Below are positions 26,740-35,196 of a DNA stretch of 64,000 nt, one piece after another. The translations under genes were made by a program, and so were the position numbers. Each line of letters begins with the position of its first letter. Within the stretch, counting starts at the first letter, position 1. The DNA is taken from assembly GCA_015061245.1 (NCBI GenBank), contig SUWY01000007.1:30718-94717 (forward strand), given 5' to 3'. A model generated the notes under the pieces. It had not been told where the DNA came from. It was given only the letters and a program-made list of their open reading frames with translations, and ran no database searches. Origin of the DNA: Bacteroidales bacterium. Lineage in GTDB: Bacteria > Bacteroidota > Bacteroidia > Bacteroidales > Marinifilaceae.

Positions 26740-28548
26740 ATGTTTACATTTACATCACCTAATTATGAACCGTTTGTGTGGCCATTCTCTATAGGAATGT
26801 CAGCTTTGCTTGTCTATATAACCATTAAATATATAAAGTGGATATATGAGTTTGATAAAGCCAATAGAGTAAAGATTCTGAAAGGACTCTTCTCGTTGGG
26901 AACACTTCGTTCCGTTAAAGAGATATTTTTAGAGAGTTTGGTTCACAGAAAGATATATAGAGAAAATCCCATGCTGGGATATATGCACATGTGTTTCGGA
27001 TTGGGGTGGGCTCTGCTCATCATTGTGGGCCATTTGGAGTCGTCGATATATCAGGCAAGTTGGGCAAATACTCCCTATTACTCAATATTTTTCTACTATT
27101 TTTTGCCTGCCGGGGCCGATTATTGGGGACACGAGGTGTTTGGATTCCTAATGGATTTAATTCTGCTTATGATATTGAGCGGATTGTTTATCGCATGGGG
27201 TAAGCGCTGGTATAGCAGAATAGTAGGAATGAAAAAAACAACCAAGCAGCGCCCCTATGACAGATTGGTAAAAGGGGTATTATGGTCTATATTCCCGCTT
27301 CGATTTTTGGCTGAGAGTATGCAATCGGCTATTACAGGTCATGGTAGTTTTTTGACTCACTCGACAGGCGAGTTTTTTGCATCATTTCTACCGGTTGAAA
27401 CATTATCATATCCTTTATGGTGGGCCTATTCGTTATCGTTAGGAATATTCTTTTTATTGATACCAGGTTCCAGATATATGCATATACCAACAGAAATGGT
27501 ATATATTTTCTTAAAGAACTGGGGAGTGAAGCTTGATGTAAAGTTGGGCCCGAATGGAGAGTTAAAAGGACTTTCAAAATTTGAAATCTATTCATGCTCA
27601 CGCTGTGGAATATGTCTGAATCAGTGTCAGTTGCTCTCTTCGCTTAATAATCAATCAACCCAACCGGTATATTTTTTGCGTAAGGTGCGAGAGGATGTTG
27701 AACGTGGTAATGATATCAATAATTGTCTGATGTGTGGACGTTGCGAGGAGATGTGTCCGGTTGATATCGATTTGAATGCACTACGCATGATGCAGCGACA
27801 GGACCATTCTGTGGTTACAGATGAGACATACTCTTATATTACAACTAATAAAGAGTATTCAGGATGTGCTAAGGTTGCATATTTTGCGGGGTGTATGGGG
27901 CATTTGACCCCAGGAGTTATTGCATCGATGCGTAAAATTTTCAATAAGGCGGGAGTTGAGTACCATTTTGTTGATGAGGGAGGTGGCGTGTGTTGCGGAA
28001 GGCCGTTGCGATTATCAGGAAACAGAGCAGCAGCCGACGTTCTTATGCAAAAGAATAGTGATCGGATAGTGGCCACAGGAGCAGAGATACTTGTTACAAG
28101 TTGTCCAATATGTTATAAGAGTTTCAAAGAGGAGTATGCGTTGCCAATCAAGGTTATGCACCATACAGAGTATATTAATATGTTGATGGATTGTGGTGCT
28201 TTGAATATTCGCAAAGGTAAAGAGCGTTTGGTATTTCACAATCCATGTGAGTTGGGGCGAGGGTGCAATGTTGTGGAGGCGCCGCTGAGAGTATTGGATG
28301 GTGCCGGCGAGATTGTGGCTACCGAGTTTGATGGCAGAGCATCGCTTTGTTGTGGAGGCTCATTGGCAAATACGGTTATCTCGCCAATTGAGCGAGGTAG
28401 AATAGCTGCCGATGCACTGAGTCGATACACATGTAGTGATCCGGATTGTGTTGTCACAGCTTGCCCATTGTGTAAAAAGAACTTTGCTAAGGTGAATCAA
28501 CCTGTTCCGATTCGCGATATTGCTGAGGTTGTTGCTGAGAGGTGTTGA
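26740..28548 (+). CDS. Membrane cytochrome b / HdrD-like fusion (DsrMK- or HdrED-like)
   Basis: A 602-residue membrane protein. About 250 N-terminal residues form five likely transmembrane helices with histidines suited to haem b (GYMHMCFGLGW, IIVGHLE, YWGHEVFG, RYMHIPTEM), like HdrE, DsrM or NarI. The C-terminal part has two [4Fe-4S] motifs (CSRCGICLNQC, CLMCGRCEEMCP) and two complete CCG motifs (AGCMG/VCCGRP/SCPIC and NPCELG/LCCGGS/ACPLC), as in HdrD or DsrK. The fusion would join quinone oxidation or reduction in the membrane to an iron-sulfur active site in the cytoplasm. It is last in the operon and is followed at once by simple repeats. The physiological substrate is unknown. Confidence 0.88.
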   Translation: MFTFTSPNYEPFVWPFSIGMSALLVYITIKYIKWIYEFDKANRVKILKGLFSLGTLRSVKEIFLESLVHRKIYRENPMLGYMHMCFGLGWALLIIVGHLESSIYQASWANTPYYSIFFYYFLPAGADYWGHEVFGFLMDLILLMILSGLFIAWGKRWYSRIVGMKKTTKQRPYDRLVKGVLWSIFPLRFLAESMQSAITGHGSFLTHSTGEFFASFLPVETLSYPLWWAYSLSLGIFFLLIPGSRYMHIPTEMVYIFLKNWGVKLDVKLGPNGELKGLSKFEIYSCSRCGICLNQCQLLSSLNNQSTQPVYFLRKVREDVERGNDINNCLMCGRCEEMCPVDIDLNALRMMQRQDHSVVTDETYSYITTNKEYSGCAKVAYFAGCMGHLTPGVIASMRKIFNKAGVEYHFVDEGGGVCCGRPLRLSGNRAAADVLMQKNSDRIVATGAEILVTSCPICYKSFKEEYALPIKVMHHTEYINMLMDCGALNIRKGKERLVFHNPCELGRGCNVVEAPLRVLDGAGEIVATEFDGRASLCCGGSLANTVISPIERGRIAADALSRYTCSDPDCVVTACPLCKKNFAKVNQPVPIRDIAEVVAERC

Positions 28549-28551
28549 AGG

Positions 28552-28643
28552 GTGAACAGTGAGGAGTGAACAGTGAGGAGTGAACAGTGAGGAGTGAACA
28601 GTGAGGAGTGAACAGTGAGGAGTGAACAGTGAACAGTGAGGAG
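28552..28643 (+). repeat. Tandem 14-mer GTGAACAGTGAGGA
   Basis: Five perfect copies of GTGAACAGTGAGGA (28552-28621) and a partial sixth start 3 bp after the stop of the membrane subunit gene. The array continues directly into the 7-mer array. Confidence 0.95.
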
Positions 28644-28706
28644 TTAGGAATTAGGAATTAGGAATTAGGAATTAGGAATTAGGAATTAGGAATTAGGAAT
28701 TAGGAA
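28644..28706 (+). repeat. Tandem 7-mer TTAGGAA, nine copies
   Basis: Nine perfect copies of TTAGGAA in a row. Short copies of the same unit occur at 31296-31345, 36491-36508 and 59093-59139 and at the end of the neighbouring lipoprotein gene. There are no spacers, so it is not a CRISPR array. Confidence 0.95.
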
Positions 28707-28778
28707 ATGTCTTGTCCTAAAATAGGTTTACACATAATATGTAAAATTTGTAAATGTTATTTAGGATGATTCAGGAAG

Positions 28779-29837
28779 TTAATTAGGAATTGTATATTTA
28801 AGTATGAAATACTCTTCTCCGGTTTCGGCTGTAGCGTAAATTGCATTTTCTGATTCTACAACTTGAAAGCCGGTGATCTGTTCTTTATAAAGCAGCTCTT
28901 TTACAGGAGTGCCACTATAGTCATAAACATATATCTTTTGATACTCGTTTGTATCTCTTTGCCATGCTTTCTTGCTTAGTATATCTGCGTGAGTTGCTCC
29001 TTTGAATGCAGCGTATATATATTTTGATGTGGTATGGATTTGATTGAATCCCAATTTTGAGAATGACAAAAAGGCTCCGTTAATAGGTTTCCCAATTTCG
29101 GGTGGACCTAATGGGCCAATCGATGTTATTGTTTCCTCTTTATCCTCGCTATAAATATCAAGCTGCTCTCCAAATTCTGTTGCCAAAATAAGGACATTTT
29201 TATTGTGGCTGAATGATAATAGAGATTGCCATACTCCTCCTGACATATCGTTATACATGGTATCTGTTATTTCAGGTAGCGGCATAGTTTCTTTAGTAAT
29301 ATTTCCCTTGGAATCTAATTGTTGTAAGCGATATTTGGAATTGCGAATGGGGAGAATCCATATATTCTCATAATTATCGACAGTGAAAGTAGAGTAATAA
29401 GTTCCTGTAGGTAGTGGAACTATTTTGCATGGTATGGTATCGCCAATATTGTACACATGTATCTTCTTCAGTGCTTCTGTAAAGTCATCAATGTATATTT
29501 TACCGTTGTTAATATGTAGATTCATTGGGTATAAAATTTCATTCTCTCCTCGCCCTTTTCTTGCAAATGAGTACCAATATTCTAACTCCGGAAATTTATA
29601 TACATCGTAAAAACATCCTCCTGTAGTAGGTATGTCTTTAATAATCATTGTTGTGTCGAAGATATAGATTTTTGGAAATCTGTATATGTGAGCAGAATCA
29701 ATGTGTAGAGGCTCTCCCTTGATTATATGTTGAATAGGAAATTCAGAGTATGTTTGTTCTGAACTATCTGTGCGTCCACACCCCTCTATTAGAAGAGTTG
29801 AGAAGATTGCGAATATAATTCCGAGTATAAAATTCAT
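28779..29837 (-). CDS. BF3164-type 6-bladed beta-propeller lipoprotein
   Basis: A 352-residue lipoprotein with signal MNFILGIIFAIFSTLLIEGC and a body resembling the TolB-like/BF3164 propeller family of Bacteroidales (YSFARKGRGENEILYPMNL, IGPLGPPEIGKPINGAFLSF). Function is unknown; such proteins are thought to sit on the cell surface or in the periplasm. The start at 29837 is chosen because it gives the lipobox; the track start adds three residues. The last codons (IPN-stop) are formed by an AATTAGGAATT repeat unit. The gene is convergent with the Hdr-like operon. Confidence 0.78.
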   Translation of the reverse strand: MNFILGIIFAIFSTLLIEGCGRTDSSEQTYSEFPIQHIIKGEPLHIDSAHIYRFPKIYIFDTTMIIKDIPTTGGCFYDVYKFPELEYWYSFARKGRGENEILYPMNLHINNGKIYIDDFTEALKKIHVYNIGDTIPCKIVPLPTGTYYSTFTVDNYENIWILPIRNSKYRLQQLDSKGNITKETMPLPEITDTMYNDMSGGVWQSLLSFSHNKNVLILATEFGEQLDIYSEDKEETITSIGPLGPPEIGKPINGAFLSFSKLGFNQIHTTSKYIYAAFKGATHADILSKKAWQRDTNEYQKIYVYDYSGTPVKELLYKEQITGFQVVESENAIYATAETGEEYFILKYTIPN

Positions 29838-29860
29838 GATAATCATTTTGTTATTTTCTG

Positions 29861-29868
29861 CAAAGATA
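29861..29868 (-). promoter_or_regulatory. -7 element (TATCTTTG) of the propeller lipoprotein gene
   Basis: On the - strand TATCTTTG matches TAnnTTTG, 24 bp before the start codon. A clear -33 TTTG at normal spacing is absent. Confidence 0.5.
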
Positions 29869-29954
29869 GTGAGAAAATGTTAAAGATGGGGAGTAGGTGT
29901 AGTTTTTTCGATGTTTCTTTGGAAGTATTGGGAATTTAGTGTAATTTCGCAGTG

Positions 29955-30070
29955 ATTCTTCGGGGCAGGGTGTAACTCCCTACCGGCGGTGATAGTCCGC
30001 GACTCCTGCAATAGCAGGACTGAATCGGTGAAACTCCGATACCGACGGTATAGTCCGGATGATAGAAGAG
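29955..30070 (+). promoter_or_regulatory. FMN riboswitch (RFN element) upstream of ribD
   Basis: Highly conserved RFN sequence: GGGGCAGGGTG, CCCTACCGGCGGTGATAGTCC, GGTGAAACTCCGATACCGAC and GGTATAGTCCGGATGATAGAAGA appear in order. P1 is formed by TCTTC (29957-29961) with GAAGA (30065-30069). It senses FMN and controls the downstream riboflavin genes. The first strand of the switch (TTCGGGGCA, 29959-29967) is perfectly complementary to TGCCCCGAA (30119-30127) in the terminator, giving a clear antiterminator. Confidence 0.96.
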
Positions 30071-30121
30071 TTAGAAGGCATTGGGAGTAATGTATCCCGG
30101 TGAAAAATGTGTGTTAGTTGC

Positions 30122-30147
30122 CCCGAACGTAGAGTTCGGGATTTTTT
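30122..30147 (+). terminator. FMN-controlled intrinsic terminator
   Basis: Stem CCCGAAC / GTTCGGG with loop GTAGA, then ATTTTTT. It lies between the riboswitch and ribD and should form when FMN binds, stopping transcription. The left arm can instead pair with the 5' end of the riboswitch. Confidence 0.93.
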
Positions 30148-30196
30148 GTTTTAATACACAACCTATTCGGCTCCCCTGCAGAAGCAGAGTAGAGAT

Positions 30197-31297
30197 ATGG
30201 CAACAGAGAACGATATAAAGTATATGCAAATGGCAATGGAGCTTGCCGGAAACGGACATGGATTTGTTCACCCGAATCCATACGTAGGGGCTGTTATTGT
30301 CAAGAATGGCAAGATTATAGGTAGCGGATGGCACACCTGTTATGGTAAACTTCATGCCGAACGCGAGGCCTTTGCAAATCTTACCGAGAGTGCCGAGGGA
30401 GCAACAATGTATGTAACCCTTGAACCATGTTGCCACTACGGAAAAACCCCTCCATGTACCGAAGCAATCATTGAGAACAGAGTTTCTAAAGTAGTAGTAG
30501 GTCTGCTTGACCCCAATCCCAAAGTTGGTGGAAAGGGAATAGAGATTTTAAGAGCTGCAGGAATAGAGGTGGAGTATGGCTTGTTGCAGGATGAATTAAA
30601 GGAGCAGAACCGAATATTCCTTAAATATATCACAACCGGCATGCCCTGGGTGGCAATGAAGAGTGCCATGACTCTCGATGGCAAGATTGCTACACACACA
30701 GGTGATTCAAAGTGGGTTTCCGGAGAAGAGTCGCGTAACTATTCGCAATGTATGCGTAATGAGTTTGCTGCAATCCTGGTAGGAATAGGAACGGTACAGG
30801 CTGATAATCCAATGCTGAATTGCCGTTTATGCGGTGCAACTCACCAGCCAATCAGAATTATTGCCGATAGTGGAGCACATATAGCTCTTGACAGTGCCAT
30901 TGTTCAGAGTGCAAAGGAGTATAGAACAATCGTGGCTCATACATTTAAGGGCGAGGTCTCAAAGTTAAACCAATTGCGCGATATGGGGGTAGAGACTCTT
31001 CTTTGCGAGGAGTGTAACGGTCATATAGATGTAACAGATATGCTTCGTAAGCTTGGAGCAATGAAGATTGACTCTGTTATCCTTGAGGGAGGTGGTACGT
31101 TGAACAACTCATTTGTGGCGGCAAAGGCTATTGATGAGGTGTATGCATTTGTAGCTCCGAAGATTGTTGGTGGCAGCGATGCAAAGACTCCGGTTGAGGG
31201 CGATGGTGTTGATATGATGGCTGATGCGCTTGAACTTCACTGTATTCGCGTTGAGCGTTGCGGTGATGATGTATTGATACGGGGAAGGGTGAGATAG
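30197..31297 (+). CDS. ribD: Bifunctional riboflavin deaminase/reductase RibD
   Basis: Carries out the deaminase and reductase steps that turn the first GTP-cyclohydrolase product into 5-amino-6-ribitylamino-uracil phosphate. The 366-residue protein has an N-terminal cytidine-deaminase-like zinc domain (HAERE, then PCCHYGKTPPCTEA) and a C-terminal reductase domain from about residue 150 (AMKSAMTLDGKIATHTGDSKW, ILEGGGTLNNSF). It is the first gene after the FMN riboswitch. A 230-bp gap with repeats separates it from ribE. Confidence 0.96.
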   Translation: MATENDIKYMQMAMELAGNGHGFVHPNPYVGAVIVKNGKIIGSGWHTCYGKLHAEREAFANLTESAEGATMYVTLEPCCHYGKTPPCTEAIIENRVSKVVVGLLDPNPKVGGKGIEILRAAGIEVEYGLLQDELKEQNRIFLKYITTGMPWVAMKSAMTLDGKIATHTGDSKWVSGEESRNYSQCMRNEFAAILVGIGTVQADNPMLNCRLCGATHQPIRIIADSGAHIALDSAIVQSAKEYRTIVAHTFKGEVSKLNQLRDMGVETLLCEECNGHIDVTDMLRKLGAMKIDSVILEGGGTLNNSFVAAKAIDEVYAFVAPKIVGGSDAKTPVEGDGVDMMADALELHCIRVERCGDDVLIRGRVR

Positions 31298-31345
31298 TTA
31301 GGAGTGAACAGTTAGGAGTTAATTAGGAATGAGGAATGAGGAATA
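31296..31345 (+). repeat. Short TTAGGA / GTGAACAG simple repeat
   Basis: A mixed patch (GTTAGGAGTGAACAGTTAGG, then AATTAGGAATGAGGAATGAGG) of the two simple units also found at 28552-28706. It begins at the ribD stop codon. Confidence 0.75.
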
Positions 31346-31363
31346 AAATAAATACCGCTTTAT

Positions 31364-31415
31364 AAGTCCCCCTTATTAGTGCAGGCGAACTTGTGAGCCA
31401 AACGAAGGGGGATTT
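31364..31415 (+). repeat. Imperfect inverted repeat in ribD-ribE gap
   Basis: AAGTCCCCCTT and AAGGGGGATTT (one mismatch, G-T pair in RNA) are separated by 30 nt and followed by AGGGGGTTGG. It could be a hairpin or a copy of a small interspersed element. There is no U-run, so a terminator is unlikely. Confidence 0.5.
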
Positions 31416-31527
31416 AGGGGGTTGGTAGATGAAATTAATATATAAATCTACTAAGAAAGATTTGATAGATTGACAAATAATGTAGACTAAACCGACGAGT
31501 TTAGCATATCACATATTTAGGATTTAT

Positions 31528-32160
31528 ATGTTTACAGGAATTGTTGAGGAGATAGGAGAGGTTAAGTCGATTAAGAGGGGAGCAAGGAGCTTTACTCTAT
31601 GTATAGCTGCGGAGAAGGTGTTGCAGGGTACTCGCATTGGTGATAGTATTGCTGCGAATGGAGTGTGTTTGACAGTAACCAATATTGGTGATGGATGCTA
31701 CTATGCCGATGTTATGCCCGAGACAATGCGTTGTACAAATTTTGCATCGTTGAGTGTTGGCTCGCCATTGAATCTGGAGCGCGCTTTGGCGGTGGGTGAT
31801 CGTCTTGGCGGACACATTGTATCGGGTCATATTGATGGTACAGGAAGAGTGGCAAACCTTGAGCGCGATGATAATGCAATATGGGTTACAATTGCGGCCT
31901 CGCCCGAAATAATGAAATATATTGTGATGAAGGGCTCAATAGCTATTGATGGTGTGAGCCTTACTGTTGCGTATGTGGATAGTGGAACTTTTAAGGTGTC
32001 GATAATTCCGCATACTCAGGAGGAGACCACTTTGACTAGAAAAAAGGTGGGCGATATTGTCAATCTTGAAAACGATGTTTTGGCACGATATGTAGAGAAG
32101 TTGATGCAGAGACAGAGTGGAGGATTGAGTTTGGAGTTTTTAAAAGAGAATGGATTTTAA
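31528..32160 (+). CDS. ribE: Riboflavin synthase, alpha subunit
   Basis: Converts two molecules of 6,7-dimethyl-8-ribityllumazine to riboflavin. The 210-residue protein has two lumazine-binding repeats: the first starts MFTGIVEEIGEV with NGVCLTV, the second (from about residue 100) GHIVSGHIDGTGRV with IAIDGVSLTV. Length is normal. It follows a repeat-containing gap after ribD, and a small hairpin (CTAAAC/GTTTAG, 31487-31504) lies just before it. ribBA follows after 21 bp. Confidence 0.96.
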   Translation: MFTGIVEEIGEVKSIKRGARSFTLCIAAEKVLQGTRIGDSIAANGVCLTVTNIGDGCYYADVMPETMRCTNFASLSVGSPLNLERALAVGDRLGGHIVSGHIDGTGRVANLERDDNAIWVTIAASPEIMKYIVMKGSIAIDGVSLTVAYVDSGTFKVSIIPHTQEETTLTRKKVGDIVNLENDVLARYVEKLMQRQSGGLSLEFLKENGF

Positions 32161-32181
32161 AATATTCATAAAGATATAACT

Positions 32182-33429
32182 ATGGATAAAGAGTTGAAAT
32201 TTAATACAATCGATGAGGCTTTACAGGATTTGAAGCAGGGAAAGATTGTTGTGGTAGTTGATGATCCTGATCGTGAGAACGAGGGCGACTTAATCTGTGC
32301 AGCGCAGTTTGCAACTCCTGAAAATATTAATTTCATGGCAACTTATGCAAAGGGATTGATTTGTATGCCAATGAGTTATGAATATACAGTGAAGTTGGGA
32401 TTGGAGCAAATGGTGGCGCACAATACCGACAACCACTGCACTGCATTTACAGTCTCAATTGACCATATCAATACAACTACAGGAATTTCGGCATACGAGC
32501 GTTCAATTACTGCAATGAAGTGTGTTGAGGATGGAGCAAAGGCAATTGATTTCCGCCGTCCGGGCCACATGTTCCCGTTGGAGGCACGTCGAGGAGGCGT
32601 GTTGGAGCGTATGGGACACACCGAGGCAACCGTGGATTTGATGAGAATTGCAGGGTTGAAGGAGTGTGGTTTGTGTTGCGAGATTATGCGCGAGGATGGA
32701 ACTATGATGCGCACTGAAGAGCTATGCGAATTTGCAAAGGAGCATGACTTGAAGATAGTTACTGTGACCGATTTGATTAATTATCGTCGTCATACCGAGC
32801 GGTTGATGGATAGAGTGAGCGTAGCTGATTTGCCAACAAAGTATGGCACTTTCAAGGCTTATGGTTATGTAAATCGCATTACTAAGGAGCATCACGTTGT
32901 TCTTGTTAAGGGCGATGTCTCAACTCCCGAGCCTGTGCTTTGTCGCGTACACTCGGAGTGTTTGACAGGCGATGCCTTCGGTTCTTTGCGTTGTGACTGT
33001 GGAGAGCAGCTTGCCGAGGCGTTGCGCCGTATCGAGAAAGAGGGTAGAGGTGTTCTGCTCTATTTGCGCCAGGAGGGTCGTGGAATTGGTTTGATAAACA
33101 AGTTGCGTGCATACGAGTTGCAGGACGAGGGTATGGATACTGTTGAGGCGAACATTGCTCTGGGATTCAAGGCCGATTTGCGAGAGTATGGTACAGGTGC
33201 GGAGATATTGTCAGATCTTGGAGTTCGCAAGATGCGTTTAATGACCAATAACCCGTTGAAAATTAAGGGACTTGATGGTTATGGATTGGAGATTGTATCT
33301 CGTGAACCAATTGAAATGACCTGTAACGAAAAGAATGAGTTCTACATGTACACCAAGTATGCAAAGATGGGACACATGCTTCATGTTAAGGATTTAAAAG
33401 ATGTTAAACCAAGAAAGTGTAACAAATAA
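32182..33429 (+). CDS. ribBA: Bifunctional DHBP synthase / GTP cyclohydrolase II
   Basis: Starts both branches of riboflavin synthesis. The 415-residue fusion has the N-terminal 3,4-dihydroxy-2-butanone 4-phosphate synthase domain ([27 protein letters not shown]) to about residue 205, and a C-terminal GTP cyclohydrolase II domain with the zinc motif [20 protein letters not shown] and RQEGRGIGL. Both active sites look intact. ribH follows after 14 bp. Confidence 0.97.
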   Translation: MDKELKFNTIDEALQDLKQGKIVVVVDDPDRENEGDLICAAQFATPENINFMATYAKGLICMPMSYEYTVKLGLEQMVAHNTDNHCTAFTVSIDHINTTTGISAYERSITAMKCVEDGAKAIDFRRPGHMFPLEARRGGVLERMGHTEATVDLMRIAGLKECGLCCEIMREDGTMMRTEELCEFAKEHDLKIVTVTDLINYRRHTERLMDRVSVADLPTKYGTFKAYGYVNRITKEHHVVLVKGDVSTPEPVLCRVHSECLTGDAFGSLRCDCGEQLAEALRRIEKEGRGVLLYLRQEGRGIGLINKLRAYELQDEGMDTVEANIALGFKADLREYGTGAEILSDLGVRKMRLMTNNPLKIKGLDGYGLEIVSREPIEMTCNEKNEFYMYTKYAKMGHMLHVKDLKDVKPRKCNK

Positions 33430-33443
33430 TAAATAACAATATT

Positions 33444-33905
33444 ATGAAAGTAATGGAAGGTAACTTGACCAGTGCAGGTCAAAAGATTGGAATTGTGGCA
33501 TCGCGTTTCAATGAGTTTATCACAGGAAAATTGTTGGGCGGTGCAATTGATGCTTTTGTTCGTCACGGAGGTAACGAAGAGGATATTACAGTAGCATGGG
33601 TTCCCGGAGCATTCGAGATTCCGTTAATTGCCAAGAAGATGGTTGAGAGTGGAAAGTATGATTCAGTTGTGTGTCTTGGAGCTGTTATTCGTGGTGCAAC
33701 CCCTCACTTTGATATGGTTGCTAACGAGGCTACGAAAGGAATTGCAACTGTAGGTTTGCAGTGTGGTGTGCCTGTAATCTTCGGAATTCTTACAACTGAT
33801 TCAATTGAGCAGGCTGTTGAGCGTGCAGGTACAAAGGCAGGAAATAAGGGCTTTGAGGCTGTTACCAGTGCAATTGAGATGGTAAATTTAATTCGCAAGG
33901 TTTAA
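33444..33905 (+). CDS. ribH: 6,7-dimethyl-8-ribityllumazine synthase
   Basis: Condenses the products of the two RibBA/RibD branches to the lumazine that RibE uses. The 153-residue protein shows [49 protein letters not shown] (active-site histidine) and [20 protein letters not shown]. It is the last rib gene and is followed by a terminator. The four rib genes cover all committed steps except the phosphatase and RibF. Confidence 0.97.
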   Translation: MKVMEGNLTSAGQKIGIVASRFNEFITGKLLGGAIDAFVRHGGNEEDITVAWVPGAFEIPLIAKKMVESGKYDSVVCLGAVIRGATPHFDMVANEATKGIATVGLQCGVPVIFGILTTDSIEQAVERAGTKAGNKGFEAVTSAIEMVNLIRKV

Positions 33906-33906
33906 G

Positions 33907-33930
33907 AGAGGTGAAAGGTGAGAGGTGAAA
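33907..33930 (+). repeat. Short GTGAAAGGTGAGAG repeat
   Basis: GAGGTGAAAGGTGAGAGGTGAA lies between the ribH stop and its terminator. It is a short relative of the GA-rich array at 14330-14455. Confidence 0.7.
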
Positions 33931-33931
33931 A

Positions 33932-33966
33932 AAACTCTTGAGCGTTGAACTCAAGAGTTTTTTGTA
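33932..33966. terminator. Bidirectional terminator between ribH and PCMD gene
   Basis: Stem AAACTCTTGAG / CTCAAGAGTTT with a 7-nt loop, an A-run before it and a T-run after it, so it can act on both strands. Nearly the same stem occurs after the GH127 operon at 59055-59088. Confidence 0.92.
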
Positions 33967-33983
33967 TACCTATACGATTAATG

Positions 33984-34979
33984 TTAGTATGCCAGTTTAA
34001 CGTTATCAATCCAGAATATGGCATCGGGAGCACCAATATAGGCTCCTCCGTTTCCAGAGGTGAATATTAGAATAAGATGTGTAGGCTCTTTTGTTCCATC
34101 CCACTCAATCTCATGGATAGGAACGTTCTCGCCGGCACTGTTTATTGCATAGAAGCACTCTTCAGTTTCGTACTTGTCATTTAAATCAGCTGCTTTATCA
34201 AAATCGGCCTCTTTGGAAATGTCTCCGTATTTAATAGGTATCTCGTAGTTGTTTTGCCACTCCTCAACATCCTTTTCTAACGCTTTAAAACCGGTTCCTA
34301 CACGAGCAGCATAAATTTCTCCATTCTCTTCCCAACGGTGTTGAAGTATTGCATACACCTCTGCGCGGTTTTGGGTCCCCATGTTCTTTGGCTTTCCAAA
34401 TCCGGTAGCACCGGTTCTGTATTGCTCGCCACCAACCTTAACTTTGTAGTCGAAAATCAACCCTGTTGGGCGCTCAGTAAATGGAATACCTCTGGCAATC
34501 TTACTTTGTGGATTATCTGCGCTCCTTACAGGCTCTAATGTTTCACCTGTGTATATGGTTCCTGTTGCAAGTACATTAAGATTCATAAATCCAAGAACCT
34601 TAACATTCTCTATTCGAGTCTCCATTCGTGCGCAATATCCTCCATCGCGCTCCTCAGGAAAGATAGTGGTACTGGCCTTATATATTCCTTTGACATGAGC
34701 CATTACCGATGAGTTGGCCCATGGAGTTGCTCCATTTGGTTTAAAGGGTTTATTATCTTTTAACGTATCTAAGTCGATTACTTCGTAGGTGTATTTGGTC
34801 TTTCCTCCAATAATTCCCGACTCTTCTACCTGATGTACCATCCACTTGTCAAAGTTGCCGTATGGCAATGGTTTTATTACTCTATTGCGCTGAATGTCAG
34901 TTGTATCTTGTCCAAATGCACTACTACTATAAATTAATGTAGCTGCTAATATCCCCCACCTAAATACTGTACTTCTCAT
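33984..34979 (-). CDS. PCMD-domain secreted protein
   Basis: A 331-residue exported protein with signal peptide MRSTVFRWGILAATLIYSSSAFGQ. The C-terminal two thirds match the PCMD (putative carbohydrate metabolism) family common in Bacteroidales (TGLIFDYKVK, NRAEVYAILQHRW, LTLIFTSGN-like LILIFTSGNGGAYIGA, ending in FWIDNVKLAY). Many relatives are near polysaccharide-use loci, but function is unproven, and no susC/susD genes are near. It is divergent from the TlpA-type gene. Confidence 0.75.
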   Translation of the reverse strand: MRSTVFRWGILAATLIYSSSAFGQDTTDIQRNRVIKPLPYGNFDKWMVHQVEESGIIGGKTKYTYEVIDLDTLKDNKPFKPNGATPWANSSVMAHVKGIYKASTTIFPEERDGGYCARMETRIENVKVLGFMNLNVLATGTIYTGETLEPVRSADNPQSKIARGIPFTERPTGLIFDYKVKVGGEQYRTGATGFGKPKNMGTQNRAEVYAILQHRWEENGEIYAARVGTGFKALEKDVEEWQNNYEIPIKYGDISKEADFDKAADLNDKYETEECFYAINSAGENVPIHEIEWDGTKEPTHLILIFTSGNGGAYIGAPDAIFWIDNVKLAY

Positions 34980-35028
34980 TGGCTGTTATTTTGAATTATC
35001 TCTTTACAAATTTACAAAAAATTAAAAC

Positions 35029-35036
35029 TACCTTTG
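35029..35036 (+). promoter_or_regulatory. -7 element (TACCTTTG) before TlpA-type gene
   Basis: TACCTTTG fits TAnnTTTG. A TTTA lies 22 bp upstream as a weak -33 element. The resulting leader would be about 155 nt and would include a CCATTTTT/AAAAATGG hairpin (35076-35095). Confidence 0.5.
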
Positions 35037-35196
35037 TTGGCATATAGCGAGCCTGCACATAAAAGGAGTTTTATACCATTTTTAGGAAAAAATGGAGAAT
35101 TACGCCCAATTACTTAGGCAACAAAGCCCAAGCAAAAAGTGTGCCGAAGTCGTTATTTATAAAAGAAAAACTAACAAAAATTAAAATTATAGAAGA

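Noticed and set aside
23627-28548. Archaeal contamination as source of the Hdr-like genes
   Set aside because: The operon sits between ordinary Bacteroidales genes, has a Bacteroidota -7 element, and shows the same codon style as its neighbours.
28644-28706. Possible CRISPR array
   Set aside because: The unit is only 7 bp, copies are contiguous, and there are no spacers or cas genes.
31364-31415. Intrinsic terminator between ribD and ribE
   Set aside because: The inverted repeat has a 30-nt loop and no T-run, and the rib genes downstream belong to the same pathway.
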